A stretch of 64,000 nucleotides of DNA from Neobacillus sp. PS3-34. Its GTDB lineage: Bacteria > Bacillota > Bacilli > Bacillales > Cytobacillaceae. Position 1 is the stretch's first letter, and every line of letters begins with the position of its first letter. The position numbers and the translations under genes are program-made. The stretch spans positions 2,820,501 through 2,884,500 of the forward strand of contig NZ_CP133267.1 in NCBI RefSeq assembly GCF_030915465.1, in the 5' to 3' direction. Under the pieces are notes generated by a model. It made no database searches. It saw nothing but the letters and a program-made list of their open reading frames with translations, and was not told the DNA's origin. This document shows positions 20,624 through 29,814 of the stretch, piece by piece.

Positions 20624-21264
20624 TTATTCGGAATCTGTTTCTGTTTCCAAATAAACCACATCTTGCTGGACTGTTGCCGCCTGGCCATTTGTCAGCTCTG
20701 TTATCCATTCGTTATAGCTGTCTTTTTGATCCTCTTGGACATAAACCTCGAATACCACATTATCTAAATATTGAATGGTTCTTAATATGAAAGGAGAGGT
20801 GCGCAGAGCATTTTCCACCTTGCCAAGCCATGTATAGTCTACTGTCGTGTGCATGATTTGCATCAGCTTCCGTTCAACGACGCCTGTTGCCTTGATTCCT
20901 TCTGACGTCGCTTTTCCGTACGCACGGATGAGCCCGCCGGCGCCCAGCTTAATGCCGCCAAAATACCTTGTGACCACCACCACGGTATCCTTGAGCTTCT
21001 TTTTCTTCAGGACCTCAAGCATTGGAACTCCTGCCGTGCCGCTTGGTTCCCCGTCGTCGTTCGCCTTCTGGATATGGTCGGTTTCCCCAATCAAATAGGC
21101 TGAGCAATTGTGGGTGGCGCCCCAATTCTTCTTCTTTATCATCTGAATGAAGTCCTGGCCTGCTCCTCTGTTTCCGCTCTAGATATATATGCAATGAACC
21201 GGGATTTTTCAACCACAATTTCATGCTCACCGTATTCTTTGACTGTATAGTATGAGGCCAGCAT
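20624..21264 (-). pseudogene. yvyE: YvyE/YigZ (IMPACT) family protein, frame interrupted at GGCC 21157-21160
   Basis: A protein of about 212 residues. The N-terminal UPF0029 core shows WGATHNCSAYLIG, DDGEPSGTAGVPMLEVL and TRYFGGIKLGAGGLIRAYG, and a ferredoxin-like C-terminal domain follows. The start is ATG 21264 with AAGGAG upstream, giving MLASYYTVKEYGEHEIVVEKSRF as in the family. The two frames join if one C is added to GGCC at 21157-21160. The protein is conserved in bacteria and related to the eukaryotic IMPACT translation regulator; its exact role in Bacillus is unclear. The position between the LCP gene and degS is the same as in B. subtilis. Confidence 0.88.
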
Positions 21265-21724
21265 CGCGCGGCTCCTTTCTTACTTGCTGCTATTTTAAAC
21301 TGACTTCCTTCAGAACTCTATGCAAGAAAAGCAATCTGCATATGGCGGAAATTGCTGTCTTGCTTAAGCAACAAAGTCTATTATATTTCGCTTGGCTGTG
21401 AAAAAGGGACTTTTTAAGCGATTGTAAATAAACTTTAATATTGAGTAATATTTCACATGGTATAATGAATAAAGATTTCCATTGTGCAAAATTCTATTTT
21501 GTAAAATAATATTAACAACGAATTAGTAGTTCGGTTGTCATGATGGTAAAATGTTTAAAGGAATTGCATATAGGCTAAAAGATACATAATAGTATAATTA
21601 GTATACAACTTTTTGCTGATTTTTTCGAAATTTGGAGATTTTTCGCAGGATATCAATAGTATCAGACTGTAATTCAAGTTAAAATATGTTAAACCCAGTG
21701 GTTTTTTCCTTTGGAGGAATCATC
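21265..21724. promoter_or_regulatory. Divergent intergenic region; extended -10 promoter for degSU at 21458-21466
   Basis: The 460-bp divergent spacer between yvyE and degS holds no convincing gene. An extended -10 (TGGTATAAT) lies at 21458-21466, with a TTGAGT at 21441 that is too close to be a standard -35. A second AT-rich candidate (TATAAT near 21593) is nearer to degS. Direction suits degS. Transcription starts are not resolvable by eye. Confidence 0.5.
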
Positions 21725-22868
21725 ATGACGATTAAGAATTTTGATACAAAGGCACTCGATCTTATTTTAGAAAAAATGATTGAAACTGTTGGCAGCAGCA
21801 AGCACGAGATTTTTCGCATTGGCGAAAATTGCCGAAATGACCATGAAACCATCACCTCAGAGTTAAAAGAAGTAAAGGTATTGGTTGCCCAGACCATTAA
21901 TAACGGAGACCTTCTTGACGGACAAGCTCGGCTCGCGAGAAAACGGCTTTCCGAAGTAAGCATGCATTTTAAAAATTACTCGGAAGCAGAGGTGCGCGAG
22001 GCTTATGAGAAGGCACATCAGCTGCAGATGGAGCTTACTCTGAACCGCCAAATGGAAAAGCAGCTTCGCGATCGCAGGGATGACCTGGAAAGAAGATTGC
22101 TTGGCTTGAATGAAACGATTGAACGGGCTGAAAACCTTGTCTCCCAAATATCCGTTGTCATGAATTATTTGATGAGTGACTTAAGGCAAGTGGGTGAGAT
22201 TCTGGAGGATGCCAAATTAAGACAGGATTTCGCCTGAAAATCATTGAAGCCCAGGAAGAAGAGCGAAAGCGATTATCCAGGGAAATTCATAACAGCCACC
22301 AGATGCTTGCGAATGTGATGATGAGATCCGATTTGATCGAACGCATCTATCGGGAAAGAGGAGCCGATGAAGCTCTGACTGAAATCAAAAGCTTTAAGCA
22401 GATGGTAAGGTCATCTCTTTACGAGGTGCGCCGAATTATTTATGATCTGCGTCCAATGGCTCTGGATGACTTGGGGCTCGTACCAACATTGAAAAAATAC
22501 TTACAGACAATCGAAGAATATCATAAGAAAACCGCTATTTCCTTTAAAAGCATGGCGAGGAGCGCAGGCTTCCTTCTAAATACGAGGTTGCCCTTTTCCG
22601 GCTAATTCAGGAATCCGTGCAAAATGCCTTAAAGCATGCAGATGCAAAGGAAATCAATGTAAAGCTTGAAATTCAAAAATCGGCCATTACCGTTATCATC
22701 AAGGATGATGGCAAAGGTTTTGAAATGGGCAACAGGAGAGCTGACTCATTCGGGTTGGTCGGCATGAAGGAACGGGTCGATTTATTAGAAGGAGAAATGA
22801 CGATCGACTCCAAAAAGGGTGCTGGCACCCTGATATTTATTCAAATTCCATTTTTAGATAAAGATTAG
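21725..22868 (+). pseudogene. degS: Two-component sensor kinase DegS, frame interrupted near 22231 and 22563
   Basis: A cytoplasmic sensor kinase of about 380 residues, partner of DegU. The N-terminal sensor region is a long coiled coil (residues about 30-165). The HisKA_3 dimerisation and phosphorylation region includes RKRLSREIH, then LYEVRRIIYDLRPMALDDLG. The HATPase domain includes QESVQNALKHA (N box), DDGKGFE and SFGLVGMKER. The start is ATG 21725 after GGAGG. One base is missing at 22231-22234 (CGCC where CGGCC is expected) and one near 22563. The H box reads HNSHQMLAN where the family has HDGPAQMLAN, three bases short in a stretch expected to contain GGCC twice; this is probably another base-call problem. 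Confidence 0.88.
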
Positions 22869-22893
22869 AGACAGTTACAGGGAGGCGAAAGGT

Positions 22894-23580
22894 TTGACGA
22901 CAAGAATCGTAATTATCGACGACCATCAATTATTTCGTGAAGGGGTAAAAAGGATTTTAGAGTTTGAAAAGTCTTTCCAGGTTATTGCAGAAGGTGACGA
23001 CGGAAGCGAAGCAATCGGCTTAATCGCGGAACATCGCCCTGATGTTGTTATTATGGACATTAACATGCCAACCATGAATGGTGTAGAGGCGACAGCCCTT
23101 GTAACAGAAAAATACCCAGATTCAAAAGTAATTATTCTTTCCATCCATGATGACGAAAACTATGTCATGCATGCCCTGCAAACAGGAGCAAGAGGATACC
23201 TGCTGAAGGAAATGGACGCCGACGCGCTAATCGATGCAGTCAAGGTTGTCGCTGACGGCGGATCTTACTTGCACCCGCGCGTAACGCATAACCTAGTGAA
23301 CGAATACCGCCGCCTGCTTGCAAGTGGCGAAGAGAGCAGCACTACAGGAATTATGGGAATTGAAATCCGCCGCCCGCTTCACTTGCTGACACGACGCGAG
23401 TGTGAGGTTCTGCAAATGCTTGCTGACGGAAAAAGCAACCGCGGAATTGGCGAAGCATTGTACATCAGTGAAAAAACAGTTAAAAACCATGTCAGCAATA
23501 TCCTGCAAAAAATGAATGTAAATGACCGCACCCAGGCAGTAGTCGTAGCCATCAAGAATGGCTGGGTCGAGGTACGATAA
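22894..23580 (+). CDS. degU: Response regulator DegU
   Basis: A 228-residue NarL/FixJ-type response regulator. The receiver domain at residues 1-120 has the acidic pocket IIDDHQ, the phospho-acceptor Asp in VVIMDINMP and the switch Lys in YLLKEMD. The LuxR-type HTH is at about 160-225 ([21 protein letters not shown] then [22 protein letters not shown]). In Bacillus, DegU controls exoenzymes, competence and motility. The start is TTG 22894 behind GGAGGCGAAAGG. It is cotranscribed with degS at a 25-bp gap, and a terminator follows. Confidence 0.96.
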   Translation: MTTRIVIIDDHQLFREGVKRILEFEKSFQVIAEGDDGSEAIGLIAEHRPDVVIMDINMPTMNGVEATALVTEKYPDSKVIILSIHDDENYVMHALQTGARGYLLKEMDADALIDAVKVVADGGSYLHPRVTHNLVNEYRRLLASGEESSTTGIMGIEIRRPLHLLTRRECEVLQMLADGKSNRGIGEALYISEKTVKNHVSNILQKMNVNDRTQAVVVAIKNGWVEVR

Positions 23581-23591
23581 AAAGCTTAAAT

Positions 23592-23620
23592 CCCCTTCCG
23601 AATGCGGAGGGGGTTTTTTT
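23592..23620 (+). terminator. Terminator of degSU
   Basis: A CCCCTTCCG/CGGAGGGG stem with a three-base loop is followed by seven T. Confidence 0.9.
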
Positions 23621-23767
23621 GTCCAGAAAAAGGATATTTTGCAGTCGATTTATATCATACAAGTAGAAATGTATTAAGCCGATAGAATCATTTTTAGAAA
23701 ATTTAGTAAAAATTCGACAGTTTTTTTCGATATAAAAAAAGAAAACGAAAACCGACAGGAGGATTTT

Positions 23768-24676
23768 ATGAAAAATTCATTACTTAAAGTCGCTGTTCCC
23801 GCCCTCGCCCTTGGATTAGTATTTGCACCATCAGTGGACGCTGCGAAACCATCCCCGCAAAATAAGGTTGTTGAAAAAGAAAGCGAAAAGGGGAAAGAAG
23901 CTGAAAAGAGTAAAGAAGAGGTAAAGGTAAAGGAAGCAGCTAAAGCAGAAGAAGCTGCAAAGGACAAAGAAGAAGCAAAAGCAAAGGAAGCTGAAAAGGC
24001 TAAAGAAGCAGCAAAGAAAGCAGATGAAAAGGCTAAAGAAGCAGCAAAGAAAGCAGCCGAGAAGGCCAAGGAATCAGCAAAGAAAGCAGACAAAAAGACC
24101 AGAGAAGCGGCAAAGAAAGCAGCCGCAAAAGCTAAAGAAGCAGCAAAGAAAGCAGCTGCCAAAGCCAAAGAAGCAGCAAAGCAATTGATGCCGATTAATA
24201 AAAATATCGCTAAAGTAGAAGCAGGCGTGGCAAAGCTTACTAAAAATGTTGATGATTTTTACAAAAAGACTGGCACAACTCAGGAAGCTGAAACAGAATT
24301 CTTTAAAAGTACATCAGGTAAGTTAAAAGCTAGTACAAATCAGCTAAATGCACTGAAAAAGCAGCTTGATCACGTATCAAAAAAATACGGAAAGACTGAT
24401 GCCGTAACAGCAGCATACACAAAAGTGACTGCACTGATCGATAGCATAACGGAAACAAACAAAAAGCTCACTGATTTCCACAGCAAATTTAAACCTGCTG
24501 AACCAGCGACAGATCCGACTACAACACCGGATCCAACTACAACACCGGATCCAACTACAACACCAGATCCGACTACAACACCGACTGACCCGGCGCCAAC
24601 ACCGGATCCAACTACTCCACCAGCGGACCCGGCACCAACACCAACACCAGATCCAACGACACCAACGAATCCATAA
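23768..24676 (+). CDS. Secreted Lys/Ala/Glu-rich coiled-coil protein with a Pro/Thr tail
   Basis: A 302-residue exported protein of unknown function. The signal peptide KVAVPALALGLVFAPSVDA is cleaved near residue 26. Residues about 35-140 are low-complexity KEAAKKA-type repeats that must form a long charged helix. Residues about 142-245 form a helical module (INKNIAKVE ... QLNALKKQLD ... SKKYGKTDAVTAAYTKV) that is homologous to the N-terminal module of the next gene. The C-terminus is a PDPTTT repeat that may span the wall. No LPXTG, SLH or SH3b is present. The antisense frame here is a shadow of the repeats. Confidence 0.82.
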   Translation: MKNSLLKVAVPALALGLVFAPSVDAAKPSPQNKVVEKESEKGKEAEKSKEEVKVKEAAKAEEAAKDKEEAKAKEAEKAKEAAKKADEKAKEAAKKAAEKAKESAKKADKKTREAAKKAAAKAKEAAKKAAAKAKEAAKQLMPINKNIAKVEAGVAKLTKNVDDFYKKTGTTQEAETEFFKSTSGKLKASTNQLNALKKQLDHVSKKYGKTDAVTAAYTKVTALIDSITETNKKLTDFHSKFKPAEPATDPTTTPDPTTTPDPTTTPDPTTTPTDPAPTPDPTTPPADPAPTPTPDPTTPTNP

Positions 24677-24681
24677 ATTAA

Positions 24682-24730
24682 TAGAGCCCCCTCGCATTGG
24701 TTCGCCGACTGCGAGGGGGCTATTTTTTTT
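24682..24730 (+). terminator. Strong terminator after the coiled-coil protein
   Basis: A 15-bp stem (TAGAGCCCCCTCGCA and its near-complement) is followed by eight T. Confidence 0.92.
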
Positions 24731-24739
24731 AGAAAAGGG

Positions 24740-25165
24740 TTTTCGCGAGATTAATGGTGAAACGCGCGAGATTCTTTTGGAAAGGTGCGAAATAAATTTA
24801 AAAGTCGGCGAGATTAATCGGAAAAACGGCGAGAAAAGTGGTCTATTGAGCGAGAAGATCGAATAAAACGGGTGGTTCCCCCTGTTTAAAGACAATTTGC
24901 TGCCCTTCCGGCTCCTGTCCGAAAGGGTTATTAAATAAATTGGCCTGGTCGCGAGGATATGAGGCTCCAAATAGGTGGCGAGCTTCTATCATATGAATGA
25001 TGGTACCAAGGCCAAGAGGTAATTGATCCCCTTGAATGAGCTTACGGCGAAATAATCGGTTAATCCCGCGAGATTCTTTCGAAAACGCGCGAAATAACTT
25101 CAAAAATCCGCGAAATTAATCGAAAACCCGGCGAGAAAAAGTGGAAAACAAGCGAGATTACTTAT
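24740..25165. repeat. 21-bp-period repeat block B (two arrays, one spacer)
   Basis: A diverged copy of the unit in blocks A and C: an array of GCGAGA-like boxes every 21 bp (about 24745-24870), a spacer with the conserved TTTGCTGCCCTTCCGGCTCC hairpin region and the GAGGTAATTGATCC end, then a second array (about 25047-25165). It fills the gap between the two paralogous secreted-protein genes. No gene is supported in it. Confidence 0.75.
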
Positions 25166-25299
25166 GAAATTTCCGAAAATAATCATTTAAGGCAAACTTT
25201 TTATCGAAAAATAAACTTTTTTTAGAATTTTTAGTCAAAAAATTACATATCCATTCGAAATATATATGGTAAAACAAACATTATTTAGGAGGTTATTGA

Positions 25300-27279
25300 G
25301 TGAAGAATCTACTTAAAGTTGTTGCGCCTGCCCTTGTCCTTGGATTAGTTTTTGCACCAACAGTTGATGCTGCAAAACCAGTTTCAAAGCATAAGGTGGA
25401 AGTGAAAAAAGGCTCTAAGCATCATGGGTATGAAAAAGTAAAAGAAGCAGCGAAGAAATTAGCTCCTATTAATAAAAATCTTGTGAAGGTGGAGGTAAAT
25501 GTAGCTGTAACGGCTAAAGTGACAGCTGATTTTTACTCAAAACCGAAATCTAAGGAAGCGGAATTGGCTTTCTATAGGGGTACTCTTGGAAAGGTATACT
25601 CTTATTCAAATCAGCTGAATGCCTTAAAAAAGCAAGTTGATCAGGTTTCAAGAAAATATGGAAAAACAGCGGATGTAAATGCTGCTTATAAAAAGGTTGC
25701 GGCTATTGGCGCAAAAATTTTAGCAGCCAAAAATACACTTGCTGAGCTACATAAAAATTTCACACCGATGAACGCTGCAAAACCCTTCGAAGTCCAGATT
25801 CTTGGCATTAATGATTTTCATGGCCAACTGGATACGTATGATACAAAGCTAAATGCGGGCGGCGCTGAATATTTAGCTGCTTACCTGAAGCAGCGAGAAG
25901 CAACAAACCCAAATACATTGCTCGTGCATGCAGGAGACATGGTTGGAGCAAGCTCTCCAGTTTCTGCATTGCTTCAGGATGAACCGACAATCAGATTCTT
26001 AAACAAGATGGGCTTTGATGTTGGCACGCTTGGTAACCATGAATTTGATGAAGGCGTCCAGGAAATGATGCGTCTCATCAAAGGCGGCGCCCATCCGAAG
26101 ACAGTTGATAAATACGGCCCATTTGAAGGGGCACAATTCCCATATGTATCAGCGAATGTTGTTGATGCTGTAACAAACAAGCCTATTTTAAATCCATATG
26201 TTATTAAAAAAATTAACGGCGTTGATATCGGTTTTATTGGTGTTACGCTAACTGATACGCCAAATATCGTTATTCCAAGCGGAGTAGCAGGCGTTAAGTT
26301 TTTAGATGAGGCGGAATCTATCAACAAATATGCTGCAGAATTAAAGAAAAAGGGCGTAAAAACGATTGTTGTCCTTGCGCATAATCCTGTAACATCTGAT
26401 CAGGACGGATCCAATCCAAAAGATGAATTAGCTGAAATTGCTAATAAAGTGGACGATGAAGTCGATGTAATGTTCGGCGGCCACAATCATAAATACGCGA
26501 ATACAACAGTTGATGGAAAATTGATTGTCGAAGCCTATTCCTATGGAACAGCTTTTGCTGATGTTGATTTAACGATCGATCCAAATACGAAAAACGTTAT
26601 TTCTAAAAAAGCGGAAATCGTTACAACATACCGTGACAAGATTCAGCCTGATGCCGAAATTAAGGCGATGATCGATAAGTATGTTGCGGATGCGGCTCCA
26701 ATTTTAAATAGAGTCATTGGAAAAACTCCTAATTTTATCAGCCGTACAGAAAATGCTGATGGAGAGTCTGCAATGGGGAATTTGATTGCTGATTCCATGA
26801 AAGCGCAAACTGGTACTGACTTTGCGTTCATGAATGCGGGCGGCATACGTGCAGATATCGTTGCTGGAGATATCACATGGAAGGAAGCATTCACTGTCCA
26901 GCCTTTCGGCAACGATTTAGTGAAAATGACGTTGACAGGTGCCCAAATCAAGGCGTTATTTGAACAGCAGTGGAGCCCAACAAGTACTCGTATTCTAAAG
27001 GTCGCAGGATTAAAGGTTCAATATAATGATTCATTAGCAATTGGCAGCCGCGTCGTTTCTTTGACAAAAGATGACGGAACTCCAATTGTGCCAGACCAAA
27101 ACTACACTGTTACAGTGAACAGCTTTATGGCTGGCGGCGGTGACGGCTACAGCGTCCTTCTTCAAGGAACAAACCGTGCGACTGATGTTGTTGACCTTGA
27201 TGCGTTAGTCAATTATCTTAGCGCCAAAGGTGAAGTGAATCCGCAAATCGAAGGCAGAATTGTTAAGCTTAATAAATAA
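25300..27279 (+). CDS. Secreted 5'-nucleotidase/metallophosphoesterase with an N-terminal helical module
   Basis: A 659-residue exported enzyme of the UshA/YfkN type. The signal peptide (ALVLGLVFAPTVDA) and the residue 45-155 helical module are paralogous to the gene upstream. The metallophosphatase domain from about 165 has metal motifs NDFHG, GDMVG, GNHEFDEG (about 245) and GGHNHKY (about 393). The 5'-nucleotidase C-terminal domain (about 470-640) has NLIADSMKAQTGTDFAFMNAGGIRAD and GGGDGYSVL. It should release phosphate from extracellular nucleotides. AGGAGG precedes the GTG at 25300. The attached helical module is not part of the standard family architecture and may serve wall or surface attachment; that is inference. 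Confidence 0.92.
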   Translation: MKNLLKVVAPALVLGLVFAPTVDAAKPVSKHKVEVKKGSKHHGYEKVKEAAKKLAPINKNLVKVEVNVAVTAKVTADFYSKPKSKEAELAFYRGTLGKVYSYSNQLNALKKQVDQVSRKYGKTADVNAAYKKVAAIGAKILAAKNTLAELHKNFTPMNAAKPFEVQILGINDFHGQLDTYDTKLNAGGAEYLAAYLKQREATNPNTLLVHAGDMVGASSPVSALLQDEPTIRFLNKMGFDVGTLGNHEFDEGVQEMMRLIKGGAHPKTVDKYGPFEGAQFPYVSANVVDAVTNKPILNPYVIKKINGVDIGFIGVTLTDTPNIVIPSGVAGVKFLDEAESINKYAAELKKKGVKTIVVLAHNPVTSDQDGSNPKDELAEIANKVDDEVDVMFGGHNHKYANTTVDGKLIVEAYSYGTAFADVDLTIDPNTKNVISKKAEIVTTYRDKIQPDAEIKAMIDKYVADAAPILNRVIGKTPNFISRTENADGESAMGNLIADSMKAQTGTDFAFMNAGGIRADIVAGDITWKEAFTVQPFGNDLVKMTLTGAQIKALFEQQWSPTSTRILKVAGLKVQYNDSLAIGSRVVSLTKDDGTPIVPDQNYTVTVNSFMAGGGDGYSVLLQGTNRATDVVDLDALVNYLSAKGEVNPQIEGRIVKLNK

Positions 27280-27292
27280 TGATTCGTTTAGG

Positions 27293-27326
27293 CCGCGCCG
27301 TCCACTATGGATGGTGCGGTTTTTTT
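27293..27326 (+). terminator. Terminator of the 5'-nucleotidase gene
   Basis: A CCGCGCC/GGTGCGG stem with an internal TCC/GGA extension is followed by seven T. Confidence 0.88.
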
Positions 27327-27423
27327 AGGATTACTTCATTGTAAACGGATGCAAATTCTACTATTTTCATATAGAATATGATAAATACATAATGTAGAGA
27401 AAAAGATAAGGACGGTATTTCTT

Positions 27424-28263
27424 ATGAAAACGGCAGTCGTTACGGATAGTACGGCGTACATACCGAAGGAATTGCGCGATAAATGGAACATTTACATGAT
27501 TCCACTGAATGTGATATTTGGAAATGAAGTTTATCGAGAAGAAGTAGATATAGACGCACTGGATTTTTTTGAAGAGGTTAAAAACCGAAAGCTGCCGACC
27601 ACTTCGCAGCCGCCTGTCGGAGAATTTGTTGAGCTGTTTGAACGGCTTTCGGCGGAGTACGACGCTGTAGTGAGCATCCACCTTTCAAGCGGCATCAGCG
27701 GAACATATCAGGGAGCCGTAACAGCGGCGGGCATGGTTGAAGACATCAAGGTATATCCGTTTGATTCGGAAATCAGCTGCATGGTACAGGGCTTTTATGT
27801 GCTCGAGGCCGCAGAATGGGCTGCAAGGGGAGAGTCTCCGGAGGCTATTATGAACCGTCTTGAGGAAATGAAGAAATCGGCCGATGCCTATTTCATGGTA
27901 GACGATCTGGGGCATCTTCAGCGGGGCGGACGCCTGTCGAGCGCTCAGGCATTGATTGGCAGCCTGCTTCAGGTAAAGCCACTTCTTCATTTTGTTGATG
28001 CAAAAATTGTCCCGTTTGAAAAAATCCGCACCCGCAAGCGGGCAATGAAGCGTATCGCCGAGCGGTTGGGTGAAGTCGCCGCTGGAGATGAGGCATACCG
28101 GGCCGTCATCATCCACGCCAACCGGGAAACAGAAGCTCTTGAATGGAAGTCCGAGCTTGAGGCCGAGTTCCCAAATGTAGAATTCATGCTTGGCTACTTC
28201 GGAGCAGTCATCGGCACACACCTAGGCGAAGGCGCCATGGGAATGGGATGGGTGAAGAAATAA
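27424..28263 (+). CDS. degV: DegV family protein (fatty-acid-binding, FakB type)
   Basis: A 279-residue DegV-fold protein. Family motifs are VVTDSTAYIP at the N-terminus, TTSQPPVGEFVELF, VSIHLSSGISGTYQGA (lipid carboxylate-binding serines), DDLGHLQRGGRLSSAQALIG and the C-terminal YFGAVIGTHLGEGAMGMGW. DegV/FakB proteins bind a fatty acid and present it to FakA kinase. It lies between degU and comFA as in B. subtilis. A terminator hairpin lies 14 bases after the stop; it is also the hairpin with which repeat block C begins. Confidence 0.94.
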   Translation: MKTAVVTDSTAYIPKELRDKWNIYMIPLNVIFGNEVYREEVDIDALDFFEEVKNRKLPTTSQPPVGEFVELFERLSAEYDAVVSIHLSSGISGTYQGAVTAAGMVEDIKVYPFDSEISCMVQGFYVLEAAEWAARGESPEAIMNRLEEMKKSADAYFMVDDLGHLQRGGRLSSAQALIGSLLQVKPLLHFVDAKIVPFEKIRTRKRAMKRIAERLGEVAAGDEAYRAVIIHANRETEALEWKSELEAEFPNVEFMLGYFGAVIGTHLGEGAMGMGWVKK

Positions 28264-28275
28264 GTTTGCTGTGTT

Positions 28276-28305
28276 GCCCTTTCGGCTTGAGCCGGAAGGG
28301 TTTTT
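28276..28305 (+). terminator. Terminator of degV (also the first hairpin of repeat block C)
   Basis: A near-perfect CCCTTTCGGC/GCCGGAAGGG stem with a short loop is followed by TTTTT. The same hairpin, with small changes, recurs in every spacer of blocks A, B and C. Confidence 0.88.
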
Positions 28306-29690
28306 AAATTGGCCAGGACGAGAGAGGATGAAACTGAAAAGGATGGTGAGCGATCGTACCAGGGCCAGGAGGTAATTAATCCTTAGAAGAGGCTTGCGGC
28401 GAAATAATCGGTTAATTCCGCGAGATTCTTATGAAAACGCGCGAGAAAAACAGCAAAGTCCGCGAGAAAAACGGATATTCCGCGAGAAAACGGAAGGATT
28501 CTACTAAAAATGGTTCGGCAGCGACGATTTGCTGCCCTTCCGGCTCTGGCCGTCAGGGTTTTTATAAAAAATGGCCCGGACGAGCGGATATGAGGGCTCA
28601 AATAGGTAGCGAGCTGCCGACACATGAATGATAGGACCAGGGCCAAGAGGTAATTGATCCTTTGAAGGGCTTGCGGCGAAATAATCGGTTAATTCCGCGA
28701 GATTGTTATGAAAACGCTCGAGAAAAACAGCAAAGTCCGCGAGATAAATAGAAAAACCGGCGAGAAAAACGGATATTCCGCGAGAAAACGGAATGATTCT
28801 ACTAAAAATAGGTTCGCCAGTGACAATTTGCTGCCCTTCCGGCTCTGGCCGTCAGGGTTTTTATAAAAAATGGCCCGGACGAGCGGATATGAGGGCTCAA
28901 ATAAGTAGCGAGCTGCCGACACATGAATGATAGTACCCGGGCCAGGAGGTAATTGATCCTTTGAAGAGGCTTGCGGCGAACTAATCGGTTAATTCCGCGA
29001 GATTTTTATGAAAACGCGCGAGAATATCGTAAAAGTCCGCGAGATAAATAGAAAAACCAGCGAGAAAAACGGATATTTCGCGAGAAAACGGAAGGATTCT
29101 ACTAAAAATGGTTCGACAGCGACGATTTGCTGCCCTTCCGGCTCTGGCCGGAAGGGTTTTTATAAAAAATGGCCCGGACGATCGGATAGGAGAGCTCAAA
29201 TTGGTGGTGAGCTGCCGATACATGAATGATAGTACCAGGGCCAAGAGGTAATTGATCTTTGAAGAGATTTGCGGCGAAATAAACGGTTAATTCCGCGAGA
29301 TTGTTTTGAAAACGCAGGAGAAAAAACAGAAAGTCCGCGAGATAAATAGAAAAACCGGCGAGAAAAACGGATATTTCGCGAGAAAACGGAAGGATTCTAC
29401 TAAAAAAGATTCGAGAGTGACAATTTGCTGCCCTTCCGGCTCTGGCCGTCAGGGTTTTTATAAAAACTGGCCCGGACGAGCTGATATGAGGGATCAAATA
29501 GGTGGCGAGCTGCCGACACATGAATGATAGTACCCGGGCCAGGAGGTAATTGATCCTTTGAAGGGCTTGCGGCGAAATAATCGGTTAATTCCGCGAGATT
29601 CTTATGAAAACGCGCGAGAATAAACAGAAAGTCTGCGAGATAAATAGAAAAACCGGCGAGAAAGACCACTAATTCAGCGAAATAGATCAC
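28306..29690. repeat. Tandem ~298-bp repeat block C with 21-bp-period GCGAGA arrays
   Basis: Arrays begin at 28399, 28676, 28976, 29274 and 29572, giving units of 277, 300, 298 and 298 bp plus a last partial array. The first, 21 bp shorter, has lost one array step. Within each array GCGAAA/GCGAGA boxes recur every 21 bp (28399, 28420 and so on). Spacers contain the CCCTTCCGGC hairpin with a T run, then a conserved stretch ending GAGGTAATTGATCCTTTGAAG. The sequence is closer to block B than to block A. Open frames here are a by-product of the 21-bp (7-codon) period; no gene is supported. Confidence 0.85.
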
Positions 29691-29814
29691 TCAATAAGTA
29701 TCAAAAGAGAGGTCGCACGTTGTATTTGTGACGAATTTTCAAAATTACTGATTCGAGGCAGGAATAAAGCAGCCAAAACGAGAATTTTTTCAAAAAAAGA
29801 GGAGTGTGAAGCTA

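Noticed and set aside
28300..29690. Several small genes of 60-100 codons on both strands (FLAxF- or REK-type heptads)
   Set aside because: They arise because the 21-bp period equals seven codons; they lack ribosome sites, shift frame between units, and include the terminator hairpin.
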